From Sedimentisphaerales bacterium (GTDB lineage Bacteria > Planctomycetota > Phycisphaerae > Sedimentisphaerales > Anaerobacaceae): 35,434 bases of DNA. The notes beneath the pieces are model-generated. The model saw only the letters and a program-made list of their open reading frames with translations, was not told the origin of the DNA and did no database searches. The stretch lies in NCBI GenBank assembly GCA_028282745.1, contig JANQHJ010000028.1:1-35434 (forward strand), in the 5' to 3' direction. This document shows positions 1-8,856 of this stretch, piece by piece. A program made the translations under genes and the position numbers. Position 1 is the stretch's first letter; every line of letters starts with the position of its first letter.

Positions 1-282
1 ATCATAAATACTTACCGCCCTGTCAAGCTGCCCCTTGCCCCAATATCCTTTGGCAATCCTCATTAAGTTCTTACCCAGATTAGGGTCGTTAGCATAATCT
101 GCCCATAGCTGAGATACCGCTGAATCAGCCGCAGTATAATTTTGTGTTTTGATCTGAGCCGATATATCCTTGACCGCATCTTCTATCGCCGGTGACAATG
201 CAAAAGACATGCTAAAAGTTGCCAAAGTAGCTATTATAATTCCAAAAATAAGGCGTTTCGCCGCAGAAAACTGTTTATCCAT
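1..282 (-). CDS. Exported protein with signal peptide, probably tetratricopeptide-like (3' part outside window)
   Basis: The frame opens with ATG at 282 behind a strong Shine-Dalgarno (AAGGGG, 7 nt before the start) and runs for 94 codons out of the left edge without a stop. The product begins MDKQFSAAKRLIFGIIIA and continues as a hydrophobic stretch ending near SMSFALS, which is a typical Sec signal peptide of about 30 residues. The mature part is helical. It contains the string YTAADSAVSQLWADYANDP and later AKGYWGKGQLDRAVSIYD, a spacing of small and aromatic residues that looks like a TPR helix pair. It is therefore probably periplasmic or surface-exposed and involved in protein contacts. 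I do not recognise the family. It is transcribed in the same direction as pyrF but lies beyond the pyrF terminator, so it probably has its own promoter in 283-500. Confidence 0.7.
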   Translation of the reverse strand, partial: MDKQFSAAKRLIFGIIIATLATFSMSFALSPAIEDAVKDISAQIKTQNYTAADSAVSQLWADYANDPNLGKNLMRIAKGYWGKGQLDRAVSIYD

Positions 283-502
283 ACTGTCACCCCTTAAAAA
301 ATATGTGTTTTGGTGCTTTGATTTAAGTTGATGTAAAAAATGAGGTTAGAGCGATAGTACAAATATCGCCGCAAAAGAAGATTTGTTTTTTCCCTCAACA
401 TAATAAGCCCTTCCTAAACTTAATGCACTATTAAGTATCAACCCCTATCGAAAATGCCAAGAAAAATATGTACAAAATCGAGAATTGGTTAAATGAGCTA
501 AC

Positions 503-536
503 AAAAAAATCGAGAGCCACAATGCAGGCTCTCGAT
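503..536 (-). terminator. Intrinsic terminator of pyrF
   Basis: Read on the minus strand, a perfect 10-bp stem (ATCGAGAGCC with GGCTCTCGAT) closes an 8-nt loop and is followed directly by seven T residues. It lies 36 bp beyond the pyrF stop codon. The rest of 283-572 holds only the upstream region of the left-edge gene, and I see no gene in it. Confidence 0.85.
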
Positions 537-572
537 ATATTTTAAAACTAACCCGGTTGTAATGTATAAGTA

Positions 573-1523
573 TTAGATCAGTACTTCCATAGCGTTGGCA
601 AGCTCGACCTTAGCATCGGTTACAGCCTGCTCGATGCATTTTTTCCAGTCGTCGCCGAACTGCTCTTTGTATTGGGGTTTCTCATAAGCGTAAATTATTG
701 ACCTTGAAGCATTTATGAGAGCACCGGTACCGTCGGTTTTGCAGTATCTGATGACATCAGGAGCGGTTGCGCCCTGTGAACCGAAACCCGGGACGAGCAG
801 CCATGTTTTGTCGTATTTGTTTCTAAAAGCAGAAGCCTGCTCGTTAGAAAGGCCGGCTACGACCATTCCGACATTGCTATAGCCTGACTCGCCGATACAG
901 GCTGGCTCTGAGCCGATCTCGCTAACCTTGTCGGCGAGATGTTCATAAAACATTTTACCATCAGCATTTGTGAAATCTTGGATGTCGGGGCCGCTTGGAT
1001 TGCTGGAGCGTACCCAGACAAAAAGGCCCTTGCCCTGATCGTTCGCAACATCAACAAAAGGCTTGATACCATCAACACCGGCGATTCCGTTAACCGTTAT
1101 GGCATCAACAGTTATGGTATCCTCAAGGCCCGTGAGCTCGGTATTCTGCAGATGGGCCAAGGCATATTGCTCGGCGGTGTGACCAATATCGCCGCGCTTT
1201 ACATCGCCGATGATCTCAAGACCCAGTTCTTCTGCTTCGCTGATGAGCGAGTAGTAAGTTTCGAGTCCTTCCCAGAGATACTTCTCGAAGTAAGCGATGT
1301 TTATCTTAATAGCTGGGACCAGCGGAGCGACAATCCTTGTTACCTGTGTGCAGAAATCGAAGATAGCATCGACCGCGGCGGCGGCATCGTTCTCGTCATT
1401 CATATCGCGGTGGTTTCTAATCGCTTCGGGTAGTCTGCTGTAAACAGGATCGAGCCCGACAATGAGCGGGGTTCTTTTATCTTTTACAGCCCGGCATAAA
1501 CGGTCGGCAAAATGGCTAGCCAT
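573..1523 (-). CDS. pyrF: Orotidine 5'-phosphate decarboxylase, type 2 (PyrF)
   Basis: This cytosolic TIM-barrel enzyme decarboxylates OMP to UMP, the last step of pyrimidine synthesis. The 316-residue product fits the longer subfamily 2 enzymes (about 270-320 aa) and not the roughly 235-residue E. coli type. The signature is DVKRGDIGHTAEQYA (about residues 107-121), which carries the catalytic Lys and Asp residues. Other landmarks are LIVGLDP near the N terminus, PAIKINIAYFE, and VPGFGSQG near the C-terminal phosphate site. A TTG four codons upstream is possible, but the ATG at 1523 has GGAG six bases before it, so I chose the ATG. The gene is monocistronic, with a promoter at 1586-1614 and a terminator at 503-536. 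A long open frame on the opposite strand is a shadow. Confidence 0.96.
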   Translation of the reverse strand: MASHFADRLCRAVKDKRTPLIVGLDPVYSRLPEAIRNHRDMNDENDAAAAVDAIFDFCTQVTRIVAPLVPAIKINIAYFEKYLWEGLETYYSLISEAEELGLEIIGDVKRGDIGHTAEQYALAHLQNTELTGLEDTITVDAITVNGIAGVDGIKPFVDVANDQGKGLFVWVRSSNPSGPDIQDFTNADGKMFYEHLADKVSEIGSEPACIGESGYSNVGMVVAGLSNEQASAFRNKYDKTWLLVPGFGSQGATAPDVIRYCKTDGTGALINASRSIIYAYEKPQYKEQFGDDWKKCIEQAVTDAKVELANAMEVLI

Positions 1524-1564
1524 GTTAATCTCCAAATCATTCTCAAAACATCGATAAATAAAAC

Positions 1565-1593
1565 TTTTCAGTCAACAATCGAGCTACTATAAT
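1565..1593 (+). promoter_or_regulatory. Probable sigma-70 promoter of the 1634-3716 gene pair
   Basis: TTTTCA (1565-1570), a 17-nt spacer and a consensus TATAAT (1588-1593) point toward the membrane protein-murD pair. The -10 shares bases 1588-1591 with the -10 of the pyrF promoter on the other strand, so the two promoters are back to back and probably compete. Confidence 0.45.
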
Positions 1594-1614
1594 CTTCGAA
1601 AACGTTTTGAGCAA
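1586..1614 (-). promoter_or_regulatory. Probable sigma-70 promoter of pyrF
   Basis: On the minus strand TTGCTC (1614-1609), a 17-nt spacer and TATAGT (1591-1586) precede pyrF by about 60 bp. Its -10 hexamer overlaps the -10 of the opposing promoter. A perfect AAAACGTTTT palindrome lies in the spacer and could be an operator. This is pattern evidence only. Confidence 0.45.
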
Positions 1615-1633
1615 GACAGAAATCGAACATTAG

Positions 1634-2344
1634 ATGCAAACTAATACAAGTCCTGAAAAAAACAGCAATAAGAAGGCTCGGCGGAAACGCTCGAAGCTGA
1701 AAATTGCCTTTACAATATTACTGCTCCTGATCATATTAGCTGCGGCGTTTTGTGCTCTAATACTCTGGAAACCCTCTGACTACGAATCCCCAAAGGTTAA
1801 AGAAAGCAAAGAGGTAAGCAAATATCTAACTCATATTATCAGCCAGGATATTTACAACGGGGCCCAAAGGGGCGAGCCATTCGAACTGGTGATGATAGAA
1901 CAAGGTATTAACGACATTATTACTCGATCGGATTGGCCGAGACAGGCAGAAATGGTAACGATCGGTGTACCGGAGGCTATCTTTGAGCCTAATAATATAA
2001 TCCTGCGCGGGCTGGTGAATTATGAAGCACTTGATGTGCTTGTGTCGGTAGAAGGCAACGCGTATATCAATGAGTGGGGACTCTTACATCTTTTGGTCAG
2101 CAAAGTAAAGATAGGTGCGGTCAACATTACCTTTTTCGCAAGGCTGGTCGCCCAGAAAGCATACTCAAGTTATTTAGAAACTCACGAAGTAGATCCCAAT
2201 GATTGGGAAGAGAAATTGAAAAAAGCAGTTATTTATAATGAACCTTTCGATCCGGTCTTCGAAGTTGACGGATATAAGATAAGAATGGAAAATGTAAAAA
2301 TCGAAACTGGGAAAATCACAATCGATTTTGCCCCGGCAGATTAA
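1634..2344 (+). CDS. Hypothetical single-pass membrane protein upstream of murD
   Basis: The 236-residue product starts with a very basic cytoplasmic tail (KKARRKRSKLK, about residues 13-23). One transmembrane helix follows (about 24-45, rich in L, I and A), and then an extracytoplasmic domain of about 190 residues. That domain alternates short beta-type strands, for example EPNNIILRGLVNYEALDVLV followed by VSVEGNAYINEWG. This resembles the layout of YpmS/DUF2140- or DUF2993-type lipid- or envelope-associated proteins, but I see no diagnostic motif and call it hypothetical. No clear Shine-Dalgarno precedes the ATG. The stop codon lies 13 bp before the murD start, so the two genes are almost certainly cotranscribed, which suggests an envelope role. 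Confidence 0.8.
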   Translation: MQTNTSPEKNSNKKARRKRSKLKIAFTILLLLIILAAAFCALILWKPSDYESPKVKESKEVSKYLTHIISQDIYNGAQRGEPFELVMIEQGINDIITRSDWPRQAEMVTIGVPEAIFEPNNIILRGLVNYEALDVLVSVEGNAYINEWGLLHLLVSKVKIGAVNITFFARLVAQKAYSSYLETHEVDPNDWEEKLKKAVIYNEPFDPVFEVDGYKIRMENVKIETGKITIDFAPAD

Positions 2345-2357
2345 AAAGGCTCTGTAT

Positions 2358-3716
2358 ATGAGCTACGAACTTATTCAAAATAAAAAAGTTTTAGTGATGG
2401 GCCTGGGCAGGTTCGGAGGTGGTGTCGATAGTGCAAAGTTTGCTTCGGCTAACGGAGCTGATGTTTTAGTGACCGACATTGCCTGTGCCAATGAGCTTGA
2501 AGACTCCATCAAGCAATTAGATGGATATGAAAGAATCGAGTATCGGCTTGGTGAGCATCACGAGGAAGATTTTCAAAAGGCAGATATAATAATAGCAAAT
2601 CCAGCAGTGCCTGAGAATAATCAATTTCTGCAAGCCGCTAAGCGAAGCGGTGTTATCGTGACATCACAAGTTGGCATTTTCTTTGAGTACTGCAAAGCTA
2701 AGACAATCGGCATTACGGGTTCTAACGGTAAGAGCACGACGACAGCTTTGACATATCATTTACTCAAAAATTCCTCCAGTGATGATTACAACAATGTCTG
2801 GCTCAGCGGTAATATTGGTAATGAGCCGATGCTAATGCTGCTTGATAAGATCGAGTCCAACGATTTAGTCGTTCTTGAGCTTTCGAGTTTTCAGGTAGAG
2901 CAATTGGCGGCAGAGAGCAAAGGGCCTGACGTTGCACTTATAACTAACCTGTTGCCTAATCATCTTGACCGCTATGGAACTTTTGAGAACTACTGTGACG
3001 CTAAAGAAAAAATATTTGCTCATCAGGGAGCCCAGCCGGTATCAATATTCAATAGCGAGGATGAGATAATTTATAAATGGTATCAAAAATATAACTCCGA
3101 ATCGGCACGCAGGTGTATTACATATAAAGCAAGTGATATGCCGGAGAAAATTCAAACCGAATTTAAACTGCCGGGCGAATTTAATCTTTCCAACTTAGCC
3201 GGTGCGATGTCGATCGTTAAATTGTTCGGCGTCAGCGATGAAAGCATCGCAAAGTGTGTAGGAGATTTCAGATCGCTGCCTGATCGGCTGGAATTGATAG
3301 GTGAGAAAGACGGAATCAAGTGGTACAACGATTCGAAATCGACCACACCAGGGAGCGCTATAGCGGCGGTCAATGCTTTTAATGAGCCGGTAGTTTTAAT
3401 AGCGGGTGGGTATGATAAAAAGCTGCCATTCGATAAAATGGGAGAAGTCGTCGCAGGCAAAGCAAAAGCGGTGATATTGATCGGCGAGACAGCGGGAAAG
3501 ATAAAAACATCTATTGAGAAAAACGCTACAGAAAACAAAAAGCCTATAATCAAAATCTGTGAAAAGCTTGAGCAGGCGGTTAGTTTCGCCAATACAAAAG
3601 CTGCGGCCGGAGACGTGGTTTTGTTAAGTCCGGGCTGTGCTAGTTACGACATGTTCGATAATTATCAGCAGCGCGGCAGGCAATTTATAGAAGCGTTTAA
3701 AACACTGTCAAAATGA
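2358..3716 (+). CDS. murD: UDP-N-acetylmuramoyl-L-alanine:D-glutamate ligase (MurD)
   Basis: MurD adds D-glutamate to UDP-MurNAc-L-Ala in the cytosol, using ATP. The 452-residue product has the Mur-ligase order. An N-terminal Rossmann-like UDP-binding part contains VLVMGLGRFGGG (about residues 11-22). The ATP P-loop is GITGSNGKSTTTAL (about 118-131). The central part contains NLLPNHLDRYGTFENYCDAK, and the C-terminal part has LPDRLE and WYNDSKSTTPGSA, the conserved MurD DSK(S/A)T segment. A TTG start 30 bp upstream would overlap the preceding gene. The ATG at 2358, with AAAAGG about 8 nt upstream, is preferred. The gene lies about 19 kb from the murC-murB-ddl cluster, so the usual dcw order is split in this genome. 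Confidence 0.96.
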   Translation: MSYELIQNKKVLVMGLGRFGGGVDSAKFASANGADVLVTDIACANELEDSIKQLDGYERIEYRLGEHHEEDFQKADIIIANPAVPENNQFLQAAKRSGVIVTSQVGIFFEYCKAKTIGITGSNGKSTTTALTYHLLKNSSSDDYNNVWLSGNIGNEPMLMLLDKIESNDLVVLELSSFQVEQLAAESKGPDVALITNLLPNHLDRYGTFENYCDAKEKIFAHQGAQPVSIFNSEDEIIYKWYQKYNSESARRCITYKASDMPEKIQTEFKLPGEFNLSNLAGAMSIVKLFGVSDESIAKCVGDFRSLPDRLELIGEKDGIKWYNDSKSTTPGSAIAAVNAFNEPVVLIAGGYDKKLPFDKMGEVVAGKAKAVILIGETAGKIKTSIEKNATENKKPIIKICEKLEQAVSFANTKAAAGDVVLLSPGCASYDMFDNYQQRGRQFIEAFKTLSK

Positions 3717-3817
3717 GTTATAGGAACATTTTTTCCGCAGCGCATTAAACCATAAAAAAATGCAAATCATTCTTTCTGGGTTTTTGTCCAGATAAGTGCT
3801 AAAACAAGCATTTCAGC

Positions 3818-3837
3818 CCGCAAGGTGCGGATTTTTT
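3818..3837 (+). terminator. Weak intrinsic terminator after murD
   Basis: CCGCA and TGCGG form a 5-bp stem with a 3-nt loop. One A and six T residues follow. It sits about 100 bp beyond murD and 80 bp before the PilZ gene. The stem is short, so termination may be partial. Confidence 0.4.
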
Positions 3838-3917
3838 CGGTTGTCCAGCTTAAGAGCAGCCCTTTTTCCGTCGAGTTCTTAGTCATCGATAACCTTTTTT
3901 AAAAAAGGAGCAGGAAA

Positions 3918-4307
3918 ATGGAGAACAGCGAAAATAGAAGAAGAGAAGAAAGACTAAGATATCATTGGCCGGTCTGGTTTTCAGAAGATTTCAACGACAT
4001 GCTGGCACAAGGCCAGATGGTTGACGTATCAAGCGAAGGCGCAGCATTCACATGTAACGCCGATCATACATGTCCGTATCCCGGTCAAACCATAACAGCA
4101 AGATTCAGCGTTCCAAAATTCGAGACGGATAATTCATTCGGTCTTTCGAGCTTTACGAGGATGGCTACTATCTGTCGTGTTGAAGACGTTAACGGCTTCA
4201 CTCGCAAAGTCGCCATGCAATTCGCAGAACCGCTTCCTTTCAAGCCGGGCGAACAGGCTGAAGATGAAATTGACGTACGAGAGAGACTAAAAGCTGTTAC
4301 AATATAA
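3918..4307 (+). CDS. PilZ domain protein, predicted c-di-GMP receptor
   Basis: The 129-residue protein is essentially one PilZ domain. Both c-di-GMP-binding motifs are visible: the arginine-rich N-terminal switch (RRREERLRY, fitting RxxxR, about residues 7-15) and DVSSEGAAF (about 36-44, fitting [DN]xSxxG). The end of the barrel is recognisable as VAMQFAEPLP. It has no signal peptide or membrane segment, so it is probably a small cytosolic effector binding c-di-GMP through the RxxxR arginines. A strong Shine-Dalgarno (GGAG, 7 nt before ATG) fixes the start. No cyclase, phosphodiesterase or motility gene is adjacent, so the target process cannot be inferred from context. Confidence 0.88.
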   Translation: MENSENRRREERLRYHWPVWFSEDFNDMLAQGQMVDVSSEGAAFTCNADHTCPYPGQTITARFSVPKFETDNSFGLSSFTRMATICRVEDVNGFTRKVAMQFAEPLPFKPGEQAEDEIDVRERLKAVTI

Positions 4308-4330
4308 TTCGCTGTTTGAATTGAGGGTTA

Positions 4331-6307
4331 CTATTTAGCTGGCACAAATTCGATCCTGCATTTATCGATAGCGGAGAGGAAGTTTTGTCCATATCTTTTT
4401 GACGCGATTCGGCTGTCCAGCACCACGACAATTCCGGTATCGGTCTTGCTTCGAATTAACCTGCCGAATCCCTGTTTGAATTTTATAACAGCCCACGGCA
4501 GTTGGTAATCGAAAAAAGGATTACCGCCCTTCTCCTTTATTTGTTCTACACGTCCTGCGATAAGAGGATGACTCGGCACGGCAAAGGGAAGCTTGGCAAT
4601 TATAACATTACTAAGCGCCTGGCCCGGCACATCAACACCCTGCCAGAAACTATCCGTACCGAAAAGCACACATCTATCATGCGATTTGAATCTTTTGATC
4701 ATTGTGCTTCTGTCATGTTTTTTGCCCTGACACAATAAGTCAATATCCTTGTCGGCAAAAAAGCCCTGTAAATTTTCTGCCATTTTGTTGAGCATGTTAT
4801 AGCTGGTAAAAAGTACAAAGGCCCTGCCTTGTGTTTGCAAAGTATATTTTTTAATCGCTTCAGCAGCCTGTTCGAGGAAATTATAATCGTTCGGCTCGGG
4901 CAGGTTCCTTTCGATATACATAGTTACCTGTTTGGCGTAATCATAAGGCGAACCGAGCAGCACAGCTTTGAAATTTTCCAGGCCTATCCTATGGGCGAAG
5001 AAATTGAAACCTTCTTTTCTGCCGGAGCCGTCAGTGCTTAGGGTCGCACTGGTCATCACGACCGAGTTGTACATATCGAACAAAGTTCTCTTTACATCGG
5101 GGCCGACATTTAGCGGCGCGCTTTTTAGTCTAACCGTTACTGTCCTTTTTGTGCTAAGCTCAATCCAGTAAACATAGTCGGCATTCTGCTGGCTCAGGAA
5201 AGCCTGTAAGTCAAGCAAAAGCTCAGCGGCGATATTAACATAACGATTAATTTCAAGTTTCTCATCAGCATCGTCGGTAAGCTTAGCGAGCTTAGCAAGC
5301 TGGGTACGTAATAATTTTAACTGACCTGAGATATTGTCCTCTATGAAATTCTTATGGCATCGGCCGCCGTTCTCTTCAATATGCTCTTCGTACCAAAGGC
5401 GGGCATTCTTGAAGAATTTTTTACTGGCGGAGCGAACAGCGCCTATCAGTTCGACTGCTTTGTCGGCCTGTTTATTAAATGCAAGCAGGCCTTTTTTTGT
5501 TCTGTTATTATAAAGCTTATCGAGCAAATAACTCACTCGTCGGTTGCTGATGTCTATACCGAAATGGTCCTGGGCAACAGTTTCTATGTTATGAGCCTCG
5601 TCGATAACGACATAATTATATTCCGGCAGCAGGCTATAGCCGCTTTCCTTCAGGACAAGGTCACTAAACAGTAATGCGTGATTGGCGATAATTATATCAG
5701 CAGTTTCAAGGTCGCGCTTGGCTCGACGGTAGAAACATCTTTGAAAATGTTTACATCTTCTGGCCGGGCAATTACCGTGCTCGCTTTTGACAGCATCCCA
5801 GGCTGGGGCCGAGGGGACAAACGGCAGATCGCTTACCGAACCGTCGGAGGTTTCATCTTTCCAGTGCATTATCTGTTCGAGCTCGTCGGCTATCTGGATA
5901 AATAATTGACGACTCTGCTTGAGTGCGTAATTAAGCCGTCGAAGGCAAAGGTAGTTAGCCCTTCCCTTGGCAAGCGCCGCGACGAATTCCATATCCAGGG
6001 ACTTGCTCAAAGCAGGGATGTCTTTGTTTATCAACTGCTCCTGCAGGGTAATAGTAAATGTGCTAATAATTATCTTGCACTCGGCAGTAGCAGCTTTGTG
6101 AATGACAGGGACAAGATAAGCGAAGCTTTTACCGACACCGGTACCCGCTTCGACAGCGAGATGGTTATTATTCTCAAAAGCGTCGTTGACCGCACAGGCC
6201 ATATCGAGCTGTTCTTTACGGGATTCGAAATTCGGCAAATGCTCAGAGAGCAGGCCGTCCTTATGAAAGTAGCGTTCGATATGAAAGCTGTTATTGGGTC
6301 TAATCAT
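4331..6307 (-). CDS. dinG: DinG/XPD-type iron-sulfur DNA helicase
   Basis: This is a superfamily 2 ATP-dependent 5'-3' DNA helicase of the DinG/YoaA group, which unwinds damaged or structured DNA. From the ATG at 6307 (658 aa) I see the Walker A motif AGTGVGKS (about residues 54-61) and the DEAH box in VVIDEAHNIE (about 236-239). Four cysteines (about C121, C180, C185, C191) in the spacing used for the [4Fe-4S] cluster lie between them. The C-terminal HELICc2 part has LFGTDSFWQGVDVPG and GFGRLIRS. A GTG four codons upstream is an alternative start, but the ATG has GGGTGG eight bases before it. It follows the TPR gene by 47 bp on the same strand and is the last gene of a minus-strand run from dxs. 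No exonuclease domain is present. Confidence 0.92.
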   Translation of the reverse strand: MIRPNNSFHIERYFHKDGLLSEHLPNFESRKEQLDMACAVNDAFENNNHLAVEAGTGVGKSFAYLVPVIHKAATAECKIIISTFTITLQEQLINKDIPALSKSLDMEFVAALAKGRANYLCLRRLNYALKQSRQLFIQIADELEQIMHWKDETSDGSVSDLPFVPSAPAWDAVKSEHGNCPARRCKHFQRCFYRRAKRDLETADIIIANHALLFSDLVLKESGYSLLPEYNYVVIDEAHNIETVAQDHFGIDISNRRVSYLLDKLYNNRTKKGLLAFNKQADKAVELIGAVRSASKKFFKNARLWYEEHIEENGGRCHKNFIEDNISGQLKLLRTQLAKLAKLTDDADEKLEINRYVNIAAELLLDLQAFLSQQNADYVYWIELSTKRTVTVRLKSAPLNVGPDVKRTLFDMYNSVVMTSATLSTDGSGRKEGFNFFAHRIGLENFKAVLLGSPYDYAKQVTMYIERNLPEPNDYNFLEQAAEAIKKYTLQTQGRAFVLFTSYNMLNKMAENLQGFFADKDIDLLCQGKKHDRSTMIKRFKSHDRCVLFGTDSFWQGVDVPGQALSNVIIAKLPFAVPSHPLIAGRVEQIKEKGGNPFFDYQLPWAVIKFKQGFGRLIRSKTDTGIVVVLDSRIASKRYGQNFLSAIDKCRIEFVPAK

Positions 6308-6354
6308 CAGCAAGGCCACCCTGTTAATCGTCCGCCGATACCAGATGTGGCTTA

Positions 6355-7950
6355 TCAGTTAGCGGCTCTTCGTTTTTCGATAGCCTTTTTCAGCAGCTCA
6401 ACAGCTGGAGTGTTGCTAAGATCCCCGTATGCTTTGTCGATAGCTGCCTGGGCCTTTTCGAGCCTGTCCATTTGCAGGTAAATATAAGCCTGCAGGAAAT
6501 GTAGCTTCGGCGAAGAAGTAACCTCGATCCACGCGTTGATATCGGATATTCTTTTCTCAACGGTGTCCTTATCGCCTATCATCGAGACAATGTCAATTCT
6601 GAAATCGACATAGCCGGGGAATAATTTAATCGCCTCATTGAGATTTGCGGCACTGCTCATATAATCGCCTGCTGCCAGAAGAGCGTGGCTCCTGCCGGCA
6701 TAGGTCAACGGATCCAAAGGTTTATAAATAGATGCCATAGCATAAGCATTTGAAGCGAGGTAGAATTTGCCTTTTTTCATGTATTCTTCAGCAGCCCGCA
6801 TATAATTATTGAACTGGGTATCCGTTTGGGCAGTAAAGCTCTCTAACTTGCTTAAAATTATCTTGGTTCTTGCATCAATATCCGATGTGTCTTTGCCTTC
6901 CCGGGCCACATCTTGTTGTGATTTTAACGAAGCTTTTTCTTCATCCCGGCGTCGTTTTGTTTTTGCAGGTAATTCGAGAAATTTAGTCAATGCCGATCCG
7001 CTCATGGTTTCATTAACTTCTTCCGGGAAGAATTCCTGGTAATACTCCATTAATTGCTCATACTCCAGTTGCATCTTTTCATAAACATCAACTGGCTTTG
7101 ATGTTTGCTGTGCAAGAAGATGCTGTTGTTTTTCTCTTCTATCCTCAACATCTTTGAGTATTAAACTGGTATTTTCCTGCCCTTCTTTCCTTTCTTTTTC
7201 TTCACCTTCTAAGTCGGCCTGTATATCTTTACGAAGTTCGGAAGCTTTTTGGCTCAACAAGCCCAGGTTTGTTTGTAACTCTTTTTTCTGTTGTTCGTAA
7301 CGAAGTCGTACCTGCTGTTGCTCTTGGGGGTTTTGTGAATCCAAAGGTAACAGGAGATTATCTCTTAAACTGTCAGTTGGATATAACCTCGATCTTTGCT
7401 CAAAAGAGGTATTTTGAGAACGGCTAAGCTCTGCCTGTATCGCCGCAGAGGACGATTGTGCCCGATTAAGTAATCCTTGAGTTCTTATCTTGGAAGTTTG
7501 TGGTATAATTATTGCGCCGGAGCCGGGATCGGTTTGCGTGACAGTAGCGGCACGGGAATAGTACGGTACTAATCGGCCCTTGAGGTAATCGTTTGAAATA
7601 TAGCTTCGCCTTCTGAAATCATCGAGGTCATCGCTGCCAAGATCACCACCAAAATTTGTCATGGGATTATAAGGTAGCTGGCCCCTGAAGTGCCTGCCGC
7701 CGCCGACATTTCCTGTAATAATAGAGTTTGTGCTGGAAGCGCTTGGTCTTCTGGAATCATACAAACCCTGGCTGTAACTCGTTACAGGTGAGGTCGGGCT
7801 CTGGACAGGACTCCTGGTAACCGGGCTCGACAATGCAGAGCTTGTCGTTCTTCGGGTCGTAGAGTTCAATGTCGATTTGGCCCTGCCCTGCACGATGCCG
7901 CACATAGCTACAACCGTCAATAACAAGCTTTTATAAAAAATTGACCTCAT
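6355..7950 (-). CDS. Secreted coiled-coil and TPR protein
   Basis: The 531-residue product begins with a signal peptide (MRSIFYKSLLLTVVAMCGIVQG). A Ser/Thr/Pro/Arg-rich, probably disordered region follows (about residues 25-120). A long charged coiled coil comes next (about 205-290, many E, K and Q, for example LRKDIQADLEGEEKERKEG). The C-terminal half carries tetratricopeptide-like helical repeats (about 365-525), including MKKGKFYLASNAYAMASIY and MDRLEKAQAAIDKAYGDL. It is likely a periplasmic scaffold, and I do not recognise a named family. The gene sits 45 bp downstream of nadK and 47 bp upstream of the helicase gene, so it may be cotranscribed, though its function is not obviously related to theirs. 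Confidence 0.8.
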   Translation of the reverse strand: MRSIFYKSLLLTVVAMCGIVQGRAKSTLNSTTRRTTSSALSSPVTRSPVQSPTSPVTSYSQGLYDSRRPSASSTNSIITGNVGGGRHFRGQLPYNPMTNFGGDLGSDDLDDFRRRSYISNDYLKGRLVPYYSRAATVTQTDPGSGAIIIPQTSKIRTQGLLNRAQSSSAAIQAELSRSQNTSFEQRSRLYPTDSLRDNLLLPLDSQNPQEQQQVRLRYEQQKKELQTNLGLLSQKASELRKDIQADLEGEEKERKEGQENTSLILKDVEDRREKQQHLLAQQTSKPVDVYEKMQLEYEQLMEYYQEFFPEEVNETMSGSALTKFLELPAKTKRRRDEEKASLKSQQDVAREGKDTSDIDARTKIILSKLESFTAQTDTQFNNYMRAAEEYMKKGKFYLASNAYAMASIYKPLDPLTYAGRSHALLAAGDYMSSAANLNEAIKLFPGYVDFRIDIVSMIGDKDTVEKRISDINAWIEVTSSPKLHFLQAYIYLQMDRLEKAQAAIDKAYGDLSNTPAVELLKKAIEKRRAAN

Positions 7951-7995
7951 AATATATCTTACTCTCTGATCTTAGAGTATGTTCAAAACCTTGAT

Positions 7996-8856
7996 CTAAA
8001 CTTGTCCATATTTTGGTTTTCCCGCCCAATTCAGCTTGGTCGCCAGCGTATCCCATTCGGTTCTGAGCGGATTATTAACTATCAAAAAGCTGCTCTGGAG
8101 CCTTTCTATCCTGACAACATCGCCCTGCTGCAAGCTGGTCGAGATCTGGCCGTCAACGAGAACAGCTGAGCCTTCGTTAAGACCGACACCGACTACCTCA
8201 ACCCTGCTGTTTGCGTCTATAACGACAGGGCGAAAGCTCAATGAATGCGGACAGATGGGTGTTATTACCGTAGCTTCTATCTGGCCGGACAAAATCGGGC
8301 CGCCCGCTGAAAGGTTATAAGCTGTCGAGCCTGTCGGAGTAGAAATTATCAAACCGTCGCTAACACAATCAGCCAAAGGCTTGCCGTCAACTTCAACCCT
8401 GAGTTCTATCATCCGAAATGGTGAACCTGCCATTACAAAAACATCATTAACAGCCTTGGAAAGAAATTTCTCTTTACCATTGCTGATCACAGCACAGCCG
8501 AGCATCATTCGCTTTTCAATAGAGCACTTTCCGGCAAGGATATCGTCAAAAGAATTTTTCAATTCTACCAGGCTGAACTCCGCCAGGAAACCAAGCTTGC
8601 CAAGATTGACTCCGATGACGGGCACCTTTGAATCGCTCAGGGTTCGAGCTGCTGATATAATGCTTCCGTCACCACCAAATACTACGGCAAAGTCGCTTTT
8701 GCCAAGTACATCTGTTGTGCAGTCGTCAATATGGCAGTCGGCGACTATCTCGGCCCTGCCTTTGACAAAATCGACAAACTGCGAGACGGCTTCACTGACC
8801 CTGCCTTTTTTGGGATCACCAAAAACGACCAGTTTTTTGAGCTTAGAATCTGTCAT
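7996..8856 (-). CDS. nadK: NAD kinase
   Basis: NadK phosphorylates NAD to NADP in the cytosol. The 286-residue product has the family marks in order: the GGDG phosphate-binding motif in VVFGGDGSIISAA (about 58-70), NLGKLGFLAEF (about 84-94), the AVNDV motif (about 135-139), and SDGLIISTPTGSTAYNLSAG (about 166-185). The ATG overlaps the dxs stop codon by one base (TAATG), so translation is probably coupled to dxs. A dxs-nadK pair fits metabolically, because the next MEP enzyme, DXP reductoisomerase, consumes NADPH. Confidence 0.95.
   Translation of the reverse strand: MTDSKLKKLVVFGDPKKGRVSEAVSQFVDFVKGRAEIVADCHIDDCTTDVLGKSDFAVVFGGDGSIISAARTLSDSKVPVIGVNLGKLGFLAEFSLVELKNSFDDILAGKCSIEKRMMLGCAVISNGKEKFLSKAVNDVFVMAGSPFRMIELRVEVDGKPLADCVSDGLIISTPTGSTAYNLSAGGPILSGQIEATVITPICPHSLSFRPVVIDANSRVEVVGVGLNEGSAVLVDGQISTSLQQGDVVRIERLQSSFLIVNNPLRTEWDTLATKLNWAGKPKYGQV

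Noticed and set aside
939-1433. Open frame of 164 codons on the plus strand opposite pyrF
   Set aside because: It lies entirely within the well-supported pyrF gene, has no ribosome binding site and shows no recognisable domain.
3717-3917. c-di-GMP riboswitch before the PilZ gene
   Set aside because: The conserved GEMM core elements are absent, and only a weak terminator hairpin is present.
5906-6481. Plus-strand frame of 191 codons across the helicase and TPR gene boundary
   Set aside because: It overlaps two solid minus-strand genes and has no motif or ribosome binding site.
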